Counted from the stretch's first letter, positions 28,428 through 41,876 are shown. The stretch is DNA of 64,000 nt from an uncultured Clostridium sp. (GCA_947073285.1 CAMTJT010000003.1:1-64000); one strand, 5' to 3'. Notes: generated by a model not told the origin, from the letters alone. A program made the numbers and translations.

Positions 28428-29041
28428 GGCACAGAGAGTTATAATTTGTTTAACCGCTAAAGGTGTATAATTCTCTTACCAGTCAACTACCAGAGCCAGC
28501 ACATCACTCTTGTTCCATAATGTGCAGAATAATGATATGTTGAATAATCAATTACAATCGATTTAGCGTTGTTTTTGAACGAAAAATTAACTTCGTTTCC
28601 TGCTTTTATTCGCCCATTAAAGAGAATTGTTGTACCACCATACATAATTATTTGTATTTCTGGAACATCATCTTCACTTTGAATTCGTATTGTGCATCCC
28701 GTTTCGTTAATAAGTGTATGGGGATTTTTTACGGAGAAACTTCCTCTTTTAGGTCGATTTGCATCAATCCACACACTGCCATACTCCATTGCCCTTGCAG
28801 ATGCCAGAGCAACATCAGAAGTATTACTTGGTGTTTCGTAAACAACGCCATCTTCACCTTGGTAAAGAATAATGGCATCTTCGTGAAAATCATAGTTCAT
28901 ATAGTCTATGCTTTCCTCTTGGGCTCCTTCCATTGCAAAAGCAGTGGTCGGGAAAAGACACATGCACAGTGCCAAAATCAATGCTAAAAACCGTTTCATA
29001 AAGTTTTGTACCTCACTTTCATAGTTAAAACTCTCTGTGCC
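28428..29041. mobile_element. 614-bp cassette with 17-bp terminal inverted repeats
   Basis: GGCACAGAGAGTTATAA at 28428-28444 is repeated inverted at 29025-29041 (16 of 17 matching). The enclosed DNA holds one G+C-richer gene for a secreted protein and no transposase. The layout is that of a non-autonomous transposable cassette. No clear target duplication seen. Confidence 0.55.
28487..28999 (-). CDS. secreted protein of unknown function (170 aa)
   Basis: ATG 28999 begins a classic signal peptide (MKRFLALILALCMCLFPTTA, cleavage after AFA). A GAGGT site precedes it; a longer in-frame start at 29083 is rejected because it would bury the signal. The mature part has an acidic region, a beta-rich C-terminal domain and a Cys-Trp end. 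No known domain. The third codon is CGG (28991-28993), apparently Arg; a +1 shift there would terminate at once. With its foreign composition and flanking inverted repeats, it looks recently acquired. Confidence 0.7.
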   Translation of the reverse strand: MKRFLALILALCMCLFPTTAFAMEGAQEESIDYMNYDFHEDAIILYQGEDGVVYETPSNTSDVALASARAMEYGSVWIDANRPKRGSFSVKNPHTLINETGCTIRIQSEDDVPEIQIIMYGGTTILFNGRIKAGNEVNFSFKNNAKSIVIDYSTYHYSAHYGTRVMCWLW

Positions 29042-29270
29042 TATGTATAAATGAAGTATAATTATATTTATGACTTCATTCATACCACTTATCTTATATA
29101 GTTATATTTACCATACCATTGCATTGTACTCCCTATTTTTCTAAAAGTCAAGTATTTTTTCATTCTTTTTTATTTTATATTTATTTATTAATTTCATCTC
29201 ATAATTGTAGATTTTTAGCACTATAATGCTAAATATAACACAAGATTTTTTCTCTACTTTTTTCGTTTTT

Positions 29271-30086
29271 TTATCTTATTAATAATATATTTTTTTGTTT
29301 TCTTATTCCTCTAATCAAAAAATCTCTCATATATTCTTCTATCTGCTTATCTGTCAAACTTTTAAAATCTCCATTTTTATAATCATCTCCTACCACAAAA
29401 CAATTTCCTGCTATATAGTCATATTCAAAAATTAAGTTAGCCCCCATATTTAATAACTTTCCTTCTTCATTACATACAATTAAAGCATCTTTATATGGTA
29501 TTACTTCAATAAGCCCTCCTACTAACTTTTGTTTTTCTTTTAAAGTATTCCTTATCTTCATAACTTTTGGCATTTCTCCCACTTCTTTGTACAAAATTCT
29601 CAAAAATTCCTCGCTTTTTCCAGCATGGCTATATTGTGTACTTTCTTCTCCTACTCGTATTGTTTTGCTATGTGTAGCTTCCTCAAATATTCCTTTTCCT
29701 TCTATCTTTTTACTTATAAATTCTGGTTTATTATACATACATAATTCTCCATTTATTTCATAGTAAAAAACTGTATCTTTAAAAATTCCTTTTTCAATTA
29801 ATTTAGTACTTCTAATAAAGGTATTCTTATCATTTGTTGCTAAGAAAATATTTGAACCGCCATTTTCTCTACTAATATTTTGAAAATACCCTCTTAATTG
29901 TTCATCTTGCATATTTAAAAATTTATTTGGTATATCTAATACCATACGTGGAACTGCTCCCATATCTGTTACAATTGCTACTGAATATTCTTTGCTATTT
30001 TTAACATTATTCATTAAATGAATAATATCTTTTCTATTCTTGATACAAATATTATATATACCATTTTGCTCTACTTTCTTCTGCAT
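29271..30086 (-). CDS. protein with C-terminal DUF3846-like domain
   Basis: A 271-aa protein. The last ~70 residues (VGGLIEVIPYKDALIVCNEE, then GNCFVVGDD) fit DUF3846, a domain common on mobile elements and phages. The N-terminal 190 residues have no recognised family but include GDyG-like strands and an MPK-type segment. It is divergent from the integrase gene at 30153 with only 66 bases between. Likely part of the same mobile element. Cytosolic, function unknown. Confidence 0.6.
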   Translation of the reverse strand: MQKKVEQNGIYNICIKNRKDIIHLMNNVKNSKEYSVAIVTDMGAVPRMVLDIPNKFLNMQDEQLRGYFQNISRENGGSNIFLATNDKNTFIRSTKLIEKGIFKDTVFYYEINGELCMYNKPEFISKKIEGKGIFEEATHSKTIRVGEESTQYSHAGKSEEFLRILYKEVGEMPKVMKIRNTLKEKQKLVGGLIEVIPYKDALIVCNEEGKLLNMGANLIFEYDYIAGNCFVVGDDYKNGDFKSLTDKQIEEYMRDFLIRGIRKQKNILLIR

Positions 30087-30152
30087 AATACTACTATTTC
30101 CCTTTAATACAATAAAAATTCATACATAGAAAATAAAAAAACTGCTGAAGAA

Positions 30153-31529
30153 TTGTTGAGTTATGAAAATGAAATTCTAAAACCACTTAATGAAAATATT
30201 AGTACGCAAACTTCTCAAATTACATTAAATAAAAATAAACTAACTAGCGAGGAAGAATTAATTATTACGAAATGCCTTTCTTCTTGGTATGACATTCCAA
30301 AGGAACAAATGATTAATTCTCTAATGAATATCGTTACTCAAAACCCTAATATCAGCTTAATAAAAACAATTATTACCGAGTTAGTGAATAAACTTTCTAC
30401 TGACCCACGAGAACTAAGACTTCAAAAAATGGGTTCTTATAGAGATATGCTTTTTAGTGATTATATAAAAGAATGGTTAGAAACTGTAAAAAATAAAGTT
30501 AGTGCTAGTACTTATAAAGGTTATTACGATTATGCTCACGGACGTATTATTCCTTATTTTGAAAATGAAGAAATATTTTTAAGGGATATTACATTAGCAG
30601 ATATTTATAATTACATTGAATACCTTTATAGTGAAGGCTTAAAAGCAAATACTATTAAACATCAAAGGTCTATTCTCTCTTGTGTTTTCAATAGAGCAGT
30701 TGAACAAGAATTGTTTGAATATAATTTTATGAATAAGTTGAAACCTATAAAATCAGACTACTATATTGCAAGTTTTTATAAGCATGACGAATTGTTGCAT
30801 TTATTTGATATTGTTAGAACAACAGCTATTCGACTACCTGTTATTATTGCTGCAGTATATGGTTTAAGGCGTGAAGAAGTACTAGGTTTAAAATGGGATG
30901 CTATTGATTTTAAAAGAAAAACCATTACAATAAGACATACTGTACAAAGATTTAAAATTAACGGTATCACACAATTTGTTTTTAAAGACAAAACTAAATC
31001 TCAGTCTTCTTATAGAACTTTACCTTTGTTCGACTTTATTACAGATTTATTAAAAGAATATCAAAAAATCTATGAGGAATATAAAAAAATATTTGGTGTT
31101 CTATATTGTACCAAATATGAAGAATATATATGTTTAATGCCAAATGGTGAACTCATGAAACCTGGATATCTAAGTCATACATTCTCTAAAGTACTAGAAG
31201 ATAACAATTTAAAGAGTATACGTTTACACGATTTAAGACATTCTTGTGCTACATTATTGGTTCAAAATAAAGTGCCAATTAAAGATATTCAATTATGGTT
31301 AGGTCATTCTAATATACAAACTACTATGATTTATACTCACATGGATAAAACTAATAAGGAAATATCTGCACAAGTATTAATAGAAAAATTTCAAGATATA
31401 TTGAATAATAAAAAAAATGAAATTTATAAAATACCAAGTGATACACTAGACTCTCTTTATGAACAAGGATTAGAAAATTTAAATAATCTGTTAAATAAAG
31501 AAAAAGTTGTTGTAACCCACCAAGTTTGA
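30153..31529 (+). CDS. tyrosine-type integrase
   Basis: A 458-aa site-specific recombinase. The core-binding domain is near residues 105-190 (SDYIKEWLETVKNKVSASTY). The catalytic domain has Arg I in AVYGLRREEVLGLKW, then HDLRHSCATLL (H-x-x-R), LGHSNIQTT and the nucleophile in MIYTHMD. It has an unusual ~100-residue N-terminal extension. The start is TTG 30153 or 30156 with only a weak GAAG site; the frame is open upstream to a stop at 30105 without ATG, so the 5' end may be altered. It likely moved the accessory genes here; no clear attachment repeat was found. Confidence 0.9.
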   Translation: MLSYENEILKPLNENISTQTSQITLNKNKLTSEEELIITKCLSSWYDIPKEQMINSLMNIVTQNPNISLIKTIITELVNKLSTDPRELRLQKMGSYRDMLFSDYIKEWLETVKNKVSASTYKGYYDYAHGRIIPYFENEEIFLRDITLADIYNYIEYLYSEGLKANTIKHQRSILSCVFNRAVEQELFEYNFMNKLKPIKSDYYIASFYKHDELLHLFDIVRTTAIRLPVIIAAVYGLRREEVLGLKWDAIDFKRKTITIRHTVQRFKINGITQFVFKDKTKSQSSYRTLPLFDFITDLLKEYQKIYEEYKKIFGVLYCTKYEEYICLMPNGELMKPGYLSHTFSKVLEDNNLKSIRLHDLRHSCATLLVQNKVPIKDIQLWLGHSNIQTTMIYTHMDKTNKEISAQVLIEKFQDILNNKKNEIYKIPSDTLDSLYEQGLENLNNLLNKEKVVVTHQV

Positions 31530-31842
31530 CAACAACTCCTTTCAAAAGTGTTAGAAAATTTAATTAAATTTGTTAGAAAAATAATTACATTTTCTAAATA
31601 CTTATCTGTTCACAAGGTTTAAAAACCTTATATGGTGCCTTAGCAAAGGACGTATGCGAAAAATACCTTGCACAAAAGCACCTTATTATCCGTTTCAAAA
31701 TTAGTTATAGCAATAGTTTCAAAGACATATATACCCACATTGATGTTTTTTTATCTATTACTATGTTTTTAATTTAACATAATTTTTTATATTTGGCAAT
31801 ACTTTTTAGAAAAATTTTACTCAACCTTAAATTTAAGTGCTT
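31530..31842. other. intergenic stretch after integrase
   Basis: About 310 bases with no convincing gene, RNA or strong hairpin. The short paired segment AAGGTTTAAAAACCTT lies at about 31614. An attachment site would be expected near here but I could not identify one. Confidence 0.4.
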
Positions 31843-32565
31843 TTAAAACTTTATTAATGTTAATAATTGATCAATTGCATTAAACATTTGTAAATTTTCT
31901 CTTTTTCCAATTTGATTTAAAAACCTACCATGCATAATTGGTTGTCTGTTAAAACTTTTTATGCTATCTTCATTATCAAAATTTACACCTGTATGAAAAA
32001 CATTATCTATAAATGATTTCATTGCCTCTTTATCTTGGCATGTTAAAAATGCTGTTCTATTATTATATTTTTTATTTAAATACTTTTTTGTAGAATTTTG
32101 TACATTCGTATCACTTTTTTTATCAAATGCATATTCTGCACAAATTCCTTCAAATATAGCTATTAATATCATTACTGATGATAAATACATTCTTTTATTA
32201 TATGCTTTAATAGATTGTCTATATGGCTTATAGTATTTTTCTAGCTTTTTTCTATTCAAAAAATTATTTTTAATTACTTTTAAGTTCTTTTCATTGTTTT
32301 TTATCAAATGAGTGATAAAGAAGTTATCTAATTTATTTCTACTACAATCATTTTCATATAGTTTATATAATTCTTGACATTCATTAGAATCCAAAGTGCA
32401 TGGAATAGTCCAATAATTTGTACCACAATACTTTCCTATCATTTTGTTATCTTTATATAATTCTTCTTTCACTTCTTCTGATTCAAACATTTTTAAATTG
32501 TCTTTTATTATATTCATTAACCCTCTTAATTGCTCAAAATATTTATAATAGTTAATATCATTCAA
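31843..32565 (-). CDS. HEPN-like protein with RX4H motif
   Basis: A 240-aa helical protein of unknown specificity. Its C-terminal segment FNRQPIMHGRFL carries R-x4-H in the form typical of HEPN ribonucleases and HEPN-like defence or toxin proteins. The middle helix SSVMILIAIFEGICAEYAF resembles the hydrophobic first helix of that fold. Located in the accessory island between an integrase and a disrupted dinD gene, which suits a defence role (inference). No partner antitoxin is adjacent. Ordinary low G+C codon usage. Confidence 0.5.
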   Translation of the reverse strand: MNDINYYKYFEQLRGLMNIIKDNLKMFESEEVKEELYKDNKMIGKYCGTNYWTIPCTLDSNECQELYKLYENDCSRNKLDNFFITHLIKNNEKNLKVIKNNFLNRKKLEKYYKPYRQSIKAYNKRMYLSSVMILIAIFEGICAEYAFDKKSDTNVQNSTKKYLNKKYNNRTAFLTCQDKEAMKSFIDNVFHTGVNFDNEDSIKSFNRQPIMHGRFLNQIGKRENLQMFNAIDQLLTLIKF

Positions 32566-32634
32566 AATTAATTTCCTCTTTACTTATATATTTCTTTTAT
32601 TTATCAGTTTCGCAATGTAAAACCACTATATCAA

Positions 32635-32947
32635 TTATTTTTCTGTTCTCTTTAAACTTTTCTTGCTTTCTTTTTCTAGCTGTTTTAAACTTTTTTTAGG
32701 TGTAGGTAATTCCTCTGGCATAGTTCCGTCCTGCTTGTCTAATTGCTTTTCTAACTATTTTTCCAATTCTATTATGAGTATCACAAGCTTTCTTTTCAGT
32801 ATCAACTTTATCTCTTTTTAATCTTGATTCTGTCTGTGTTATACGAAATAAATTAGCTGCAAGTTCTTCACTTCCCATATTGTCTAAAATATCTTCTCTA
32901 TATCTTAATCCTTTTCTTTTAGCAATGTCATCAGCTGTTTCTCCATT
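32635..32947 (-). pseudogene. dinD: dinD C-terminal fragment (interrupted gene), +1 recoding at CGG
   Basis: The frame starts at the element junction with NGETADDIAKRKGLRYRED, then MGSEELAANLFRITQTE, the DinD C-terminal pattern. An in-frame CGG (32725-32728) breaks it after RQAG. Skipping one base gives AG-GTMPEELPTPKKSLKQLE, the expected DinD ending, to a stop at 32635. The matching N-terminal half lies at 41261-41788, so an 8.3-kb element split the gene. DinD is a damage-inducible protein of unknown mechanism. The two halves would give about 279 residues, the usual size. Confidence 0.85.
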
Positions 32948-33079
32948 GGGAGAATTCCAATAAGGACAAAATTTTTCTTATGGATTTCTTCAATAATTTT
33001 GTTGTGTTAGATAGCCTAAGAAAGATATAAATTATTTAGTCTAATTTGTAGTGAAAATCAATTTATGGAGGTTTTTATT

Positions 33080-33442
33080 ATGGTAGAGATAACTTATCAC
33101 AAAGAAGGAGATTTTTTTGTTCCTGACTTATATTTGGAAAAGGAGAATTACGAAAATGATTATATTATTGGAAAATATGGTCATTTAAGATTAGAATATT
33201 TGAAAAATCACAAGAAAGCAGAATATATAATAATGTTCATGAACAAAACTTTAAGGAAACATATTGTAGAAGCTGATAAACAAGCTAAAAGAAGATTTGA
33301 AATACTTATGAAGCAAATGCTAGAAAAGAATCCTATTGATGAAAATTTGAAAAATACTGATCCTTTAGAATGGACAGGGCTTATGAACAATTATAAAAAT
33401 TCGGTTGAAGAAATTATTTTCAAAGAACTTATATATTGTTAA
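33080..33442 (+). CDS. tnpV: TnpV family transposon-encoded protein
   Basis: A 120-aa protein matching TnpV of Tn4451-type elements: EITYHKEGDFFVPDLYLEKE, GKYGHLRLEYLKNHKKAEY, a central LRKHI...A helix and the end EEIIFKELIY. Start ATG 33080 is chosen because ATGGAGG at 33065-33071 is its ribosome-binding site rather than a start. Function not established; possibly regulatory. A second TnpV lies at 45285-45674. Confidence 0.85.
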   Translation: MVEITYHKEGDFFVPDLYLEKENYENDYIIGKYGHLRLEYLKNHKKAEYIIMFMNKTLRKHIVEADKQAKRRFEILMKQMLEKNPIDENLKNTDPLEWTGLMNNYKNSVEEIIFKELIYC

Positions 33443-33505
33443 AATATAAAGTAAAGACATATTGAACAATCATCTTATCTTTTCAATATGTCTTTACAAA
33501 TTATC

Positions 33506-33934
33506 TTAATCTAATCTCCATAATTGATATTTTCCTGTTATTTCATTAACATCTTCTGTATTACCATAAATAATAGCACCTAGATATTCTAATTTATCAT
33601 TTTCTTTTGAATTTATAGATGTAACTAATTCATCATCTGTTCTTGTGTCTAACATATCTTTTGGATAGTCAGCTACTAATAAATTAGGATTTTGTTTTGC
33701 TAAATCTATAGCATTTTTTAATTTTCCTTGTTTTACTTTTGTTATTATAAATGGGAATTGACTAATTCCTAAATGGTTTACACCTGATTTATCAACAATA
33801 GTTGGTTGTCCCATAATTTCGTCATTTGAATATTTGCCAATAGATATAGCAAGATGACCTATAACATTAAGGGCAATTGATGGCTCAACATTTGATGCGA
33901 TAACTCCTACAATTTTTTTATCTTCATAATTCAT
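33506..33934 (-). CDS. DUF2000 family protein
   Basis: A 142-aa protein with the DUF2000 pattern: IVGVIASNVEPSIALNVIGH near the N-terminus, a Gly-Gln-Pro segment and SQFPFIITKVKQGKL. The family has a peptidyl-tRNA hydrolase II-like fold and unknown activity. Cargo of the Tn4451-like element. Cytosolic. Confidence 0.7.
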   Translation of the reverse strand: MNYEDKKIVGVIASNVEPSIALNVIGHLAISIGKYSNDEIMGQPTIVDKSGVNHLGISQFPFIITKVKQGKLKNAIDLAKQNPNLLVADYPKDMLDTRTDDELVTSINSKENDKLEYLGAIIYGNTEDVNEITGKYQLWRLD

Positions 33935-33981
33935 ATTTTCTTACTCCTTTATTAATTAAATTTAATTGTTAATAAAGGAGA

Positions 33982-34053
33982 TTAAACATTTTCAAGCACT
34001 TCTATTTTTGCCCATAATTCTCCTCCATGCATTTTTCTTGAATATTTAGGCAT
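33982..34053 (-). CDS. possible micropeptide (23 aa)
   Basis: MPKYSRKMHGGELWAKIEVL and three more residues, preceded by AATGGAGGAAG, a strong ribosome-binding site 5 bases before the ATG. It sits alone between two element genes. Could be a genuine small gene or the start of a decayed one. Confidence 0.35.
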   Translation of the reverse strand: MPKYSRKMHGGELWAKIEVLENV

Positions 34054-34086
34054 TATACTTCCTCCATTCTAATAATTCTTATTATA

Positions 34087-35182
34087 CTAATCTAATTTTT
34101 CGTTTTTTTCTTGTTGTTGTATTTCAAAAATCGCTTTTTGACTTTCAATTTCAGCTTTTAGTTCTTCTTCTGTTGGCAAATATGTTTTATATTTTGTTGC
34201 AAATAGTTGTTCATTTCCTTGTAAAACTGAATATCTTGCTACATCTGCATCTGTATCAGAACAAAGTAAAATACCTATTGTTGGATTATCATCTTTAGAC
34301 TTTTTTAGTTCGTCATACATTCTTACATACATGTCCATTTGACCTATGTCTTGATGTGTTACTTGAGTAGTTTTTAAATCTATCAATACAAAACATTTTA
34401 AAATATAGTTGTAGAACACTAAATCAATAAAATAGTCTCCCTTTTCTGTACGAATATGTTGTTGTCTTTCAACAAAAGCATAACCTTTTCCGAAGTTCCA
34501 TTAAAAATTTTTGTAAATTATTTATTATGCTTGTTTCCAATTCTGTTTCTGTATAATTATCTTCTAATGAAAATCCTAAAAATTCTGCTATTACTGGATT
34601 CTTTATAAATTCTAGTTTGTTCATTAAATAATGTTCTTTATTTTTCTGTTTCATTTCTTGTATTACAGACTCTTTAGCTTGAGATTTTAATAATCTATAA
34701 TAATATTGAGATGAAACATTTCTTTGCAATGTTCTTACATTCCAAGTTTGCTCTAATGTTTCTTTTTCATACCATTCTCTTGCTTTTTCATCTTCTACTT
34801 GTAATAAAGTCCTATAATGACTCCACGAAAGTAATATATTAGATTTTGCACACACTGTGTTCAAAATGTTTGGAAACATTTTGTAAAATTTCAAACAATA
34901 ATATAAGTTTCTAGCATCAAAACCTTTTCCATATTCTTCCTTTAATTCTTTAGATAATTTCTTTATTATTTCTGTACCATAATTTGCTCTATTTTCGCCT
35001 TTTAATTCTTCTTCTGCTATTCTATAACCAATAAACCAGTTTCTTTCTACTAATGCGATATTTACTGATTGATACGCATAATCTCTCGCTGATTCAATAA
35101 TAGAGCATACATCTTTTAATACATTATCTGTATTTTGATATTTAATAATCATGGAATTATTATCTTTCTTTTCTAAATCCAT
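34087..35182 (-). CDS. YhcG/DUF1016-type PDDEXK nuclease, +1 recoding at CGG
   Basis: The N-terminal DUF1016 region has RNWFIGYRIAEEE, GFDARNLYYCLKFYKMFP and LSWSHYRTLLQVED. The C-terminal PDDEXK nuclease core has GDYFIDLVFYN, then FVLIDLK (D...xLK). Frame 1 runs to FLMEL; an in-frame CGG (34489-34492) then breaks it. Skipping one base gives MEL-GKGYAFVERQQHI and joins into the nuclease core, giving 364 aa, the usual length. Family members are associated with restriction and genome defence. Cargo of the mobilizable element. Both halves have the same codon style, so this is one gene. Confidence 0.9.
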
Positions 35183-35209
35183 TATTTTCCTACTTTCTTA
35201 CTTTAAATT

Positions 35210-35779
35210 TTAACTAACAAATAATACATCTATTATTTGTTTATATCTATCTTCTAATATTTTTCTAGTTTTTTCACTTAGTTTATTATAATCTCTTTCT
35301 AATTTTTTCCTAACATATTCTTTGCCATCTGATATAGATAAATTCATTTCTTTATAAACTAAAGAAAATAATGAGGGTATGCAATCAAAATGTGCTATTA
35401 CATCTGCATCTGCAACACATTGTTCTTCTATTGTATTTCGTGGTCTATCTTTACTTCCTCTATGATTTAATACACAGTTCTTAACTTGCTCTGTTCTTTC
35501 TTTAGGATAATTTAATTCTGTTAATAATTGTTCTGCAATTTCTGCTCCATAAATATGATGTTGTTCTCTTTCTCCATACTCTGATGGCATTGCTATATCA
35601 TGTAATAATGCTCCTAGTTCTACTATTTCAACATCTGCTCCATATTCTTTTGCTAATTTTACTGCATTTTCAACTACATATTTGATATGTTCATTCCAAA
35701 AATCATATCCATCCTTTTCTTTTGATTTTTCACATCTAACTAATAGTTCTTGTTTTATTTTTTCAGTGATTTCACTCAT
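35210..35779 (-). CDS. HD-domain phosphohydrolase-like protein
   Basis: A 189-aa protein with HD-superfamily metal ligands: H in WNEHIKYV, HD in GALLHDIAMPSEYG, and distal His/Asp (NHRGSKD, CVADADVIAH). It likely hydrolyses a nucleotide or other phosphate ester; the substrate is not predictable. Immediately upstream of the YhcG-type gene within the element, with about 30 bases between. Normal single frame. Confidence 0.8.
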   Translation of the reverse strand: MSEITEKIKQELLVRCEKSKEKDGYDFWNEHIKYVVENAVKLAKEYGADVEIVELGALLHDIAMPSEYGEREQHHIYGAEIAEQLLTELNYPKERTEQVKNCVLNHRGSKDRPRNTIEEQCVADADVIAHFDCIPSLFSLVYKEMNLSISDGKEYVRKKLERDYNKLSEKTRKILEDRYKQIIDVLFVS

Positions 35780-35806
35780 GATCTCTCCTCCTAACTATAT
35801 CTTATT

Positions 35807-37129
35807 TTAAAATGGCTCATCTACTTCAATTTCAATTGGCTCCTGCTCTAATAATTCCAATTGTTCTTTAGATAAATATTTTTTCTCTATAATTACATTT
35901 AAAACAAATTCATTGAAAAAGTTATCATTCATTATATAATAGCCATTTTCTTTTTCTTTATCTCCATAGCTATCTTCTACTTTCCATCTTATAGGTTTAT
36001 TTTCTACTAAATGTACTCCACAAAATGTCATTGCATGGTGCATTTCAATATCATGTAAATCTAGTGATTCTTTTTTAGTCAAAGGTTTAAAATTTAATGT
36101 TTCTTTATAATTATATAATCTTATATCTAATACTCCAGATTTTTTATCTCGCAATTTTAGGATATGAGCTCCCATCCAAACTGGAATACCATCTTTCAAT
36201 TGTTTAATAGTTAATTCTTTTAAGTCTTCAATTGGTAGATTTAAAAAATTTGCATAACTGCTTTTATATATATTTCCTAAATACTTCTTAGAATATACTT
36301 TGTAATATTCCTTGTTATACATTGGAAAATTTCCTATTGATACAAAATTGTTCAAATTTAATGTTAAAAATCTATTTCTAAAATCAATTGGTGTCATATT
36401 CTTATATATCATATAATTATTGTCTTTATCTTTATACTCATAATCAAATTTAAATAATGGTTCTCCAAGTATTTTCGATAACAAATTATAGTTTTCTTGC
36501 AAAAATCGTTCTTTTTCTTCTCTTAATTTTTCTATACTTTCATTTTTATTTTTTAATTCTAATAAGTAATTAATATCTTTTTTTACTTTTTCAGCAAGTA
36601 TTTCACTTACTTTTTGATAATTAGTACTTTCAACAGCATCTGACATAAAAGGCATTGGTACAATTCCATATTTGTTAATAATAGCAACAAACCATTGCCA
36701 ATAACCACCTTCTGCCACGCAAAATTTTATTATTCTTTCTTTATGTATATAATCTAAACTTGTATTTTCTAGTTCTATTATATTTTCATAGGCATTATTA
36801 GATTTTTCTAGCTTATCGAAAAAAGCAATATAATTGTTTGATAATTCTAACTTCATTATATCTATATCTAAATTTTTTGATATATCATGTTTGATAACAT
36901 TAATACCTGCATATATCCAACACTTATAGCTATCTTTTTGGTCATATCTCTTACATTCTGGTAACTCAATATTAAAAACAGGTTGATTTTCCATTATAAT
37001 CTGTCTATCTATGCAAGTATTTTCTAATCCATTTTTTGTAATTGAATTTTCTATGATCTTATTATTCCTATTTTTATTATATTCTTCATTAAATTTACTA
37101 ATTTGTTCAATGCTAATTTGTTCTTTCAT
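35807..37129 (-). CDS. peptidase C1-like family (PepC/bleomycin hydrolase type)
   Basis: A ~440-aa cysteine aminopeptidase-like protein. The nucleophile Cys is in DQKDSYKCWIYAGINV, the catalytic His in MHHAMTFCGVHL, and the last motif is WKVEDSYGD. Typical PepC has Asn in ENSWG; here Asp replaces it, so activity may be altered. ATG 37129 is chosen over 37156 because TTGGAGG sits 8 bases before it. PepC family proteins are cytosolic hexamers that trim peptides. Unusual as cargo of a mobile element. Usual family length is about 440, so it is complete. Confidence 0.75.
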   Translation of the reverse strand: MKEQISIEQISKFNEEYNKNRNNKIIENSITKNGLENTCIDRQIIMENQPVFNIELPECKRYDQKDSYKCWIYAGINVIKHDISKNLDIDIMKLELSNNYIAFFDKLEKSNNAYENIIELENTSLDYIHKERIIKFCVAEGGYWQWFVAIINKYGIVPMPFMSDAVESTNYQKVSEILAEKVKKDINYLLELKNKNESIEKLREEKERFLQENYNLLSKILGEPLFKFDYEYKDKDNNYMIYKNMTPIDFRNRFLTLNLNNFVSIGNFPMYNKEYYKVYSKKYLGNIYKSSYANFLNLPIEDLKELTIKQLKDGIPVWMGAHILKLRDKKSGVLDIRLYNYKETLNFKPLTKKESLDLHDIEMHHAMTFCGVHLVENKPIRWKVEDSYGDKEKENGYYIMNDNFFNEFVLNVIIEKKYLSKEQLELLEQEPIEIEVDEPF

Positions 37130-37603
37130 TACATATCCTCCAACTCTTTTAATCATGTGTCAATTATATCAAGAACATACATTTTTTTCAATTAAATTAG
37201 CATTATTTTGTTGATTTTTTGCAAAATTTGTGATATATATTATGTGTATTCTAATTAGGAATACAAGAATATTGATGTCTTCTTTGGAATTTTTACATTC
37301 CTCAGATGCCAGGCGAAAACGAGTCGCATATAGGATTGCGAGCTGGTTATTAGAAAGTGTGAAAAATTAAAATAATAGTAAACTTGTCCAGTATTTAGAA
37401 GTAATTAAGAAAGCCATGAGTGCAAAATTCAATATTCTATTTACATACACACTATAAAATAAGTACATATTGAAAACTCAAATTTTGTTTGAGCTTATTA
37501 AATTTGTATTTATAGTAGGTAAATAGAGTATTGGTATATCGCTTATGGTCTTTTTGTTGTGTATAAATTTCTGCCCTCTCTATTTATGCAGAAACAAAAA
37601 GAG
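37130..37603. other. long non-coding leader left of the hairpin array
   Basis: About 470 bases without a gene. One less A/T-rich patch near 37300-37350 (GCCAGGCGAAAACGAG, GGATTGCGAGCTGG) looks structured. No promoter or known RNA recognised. It belongs to the transfer-origin region of the element. Confidence 0.4.
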
Positions 37604-39432
<1,829 letters not shown>

Positions 39433-39524
39433 GAATCACTTGAAGTATAAAAAACGAATATGATATTATGTGAACACTACAAATTAAAACTTTGTAACAC
39501 TTTATATCTTATTCGGCTGTCTAA

Positions 39525-41196
<1,672 letters not shown>

Positions 41197-41209
41197 GAAG
41201 TGCTTAATT

Positions 41210-41788
41210 TTAAAGTAATGGAGCACATACCAATAATTGTCCTTGTTGGTAGTGCTCCTTATATAATCCTTTATATCCAGCATTATGAAATTTATCAAAA
41301 TTCTTAACTCCTGCATTTTTAGCAGTTTGATTAAGTGAGTAATTTCCTTTCTTAGTCAATTTTCTTTGATAAAATCTCTTTTCATCTTCTGTTAATGAAC
41401 TATATTCTTTTTCGCTAATTTCTTGTTTTCTAGTTTGAATTGCAAAATATGTTTGTGCAAGAGCAATAACTTTTTTTCTTGTATCTCCATTTTGTGCTAT
41501 TAAATAACAAGCATAACGTGTTAATTTATAATCTTTTTGTTTTCTTTCTGCTCCTGAACCTATTTGCACCATTTTGTCGACATCGACAAAATGGTCAAAA
41601 ACAGTAATATCACTATTTTTACAAGATTCTTTTGCTTTGCTTATTACATTTTCAAATTTTCGCCATTCTATATAATTTAAAACCGATTGTAATTCTCTAG
41701 CATACCAAAATTCAATTCCATTTTCGTCGATATGCTTTATATCTTCAAAAGTTTTATTATAATTTTCTTTATTATCTAGTTCATTCAT
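41210..41788 (-). pseudogene. dinD: dinD N-terminal fragment (interrupted gene)
   Basis: The first 176 codons are a normal DinD N-terminus: GIEFWYARELQSVLNYIEWR (BRO-like region), then VQIGSGAERKQKDYKLTRYA and FDKFHNAGYKGLY. After 41261 the frame runs into the mobile element and ends at 41210 with 16 foreign residues. The remaining part of the protein is at 32635-32947. DinD is a DNA-damage-inducible protein. A palindromic attachment-arm sequence (GGAGCAC...GTGCTCC) lies in the tail at 41220-41257. Confidence 0.88.
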
Positions 41789-41876
41789 TTGAAATCATCT
41801 CCATTTCTTTGATTGTTATTTTATTACAATTTCAAACGAATTGCAATATGCTTCGAAAATTTGTTTTCTTTTACTT

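Noticed and set aside
28487-29083. Longer start for the secreted protein at 29083
   Set aside because: It would place 28 residues before a clear signal peptide and extend across the terminal inverted repeat; ATG 28999 has a GAGGT site.
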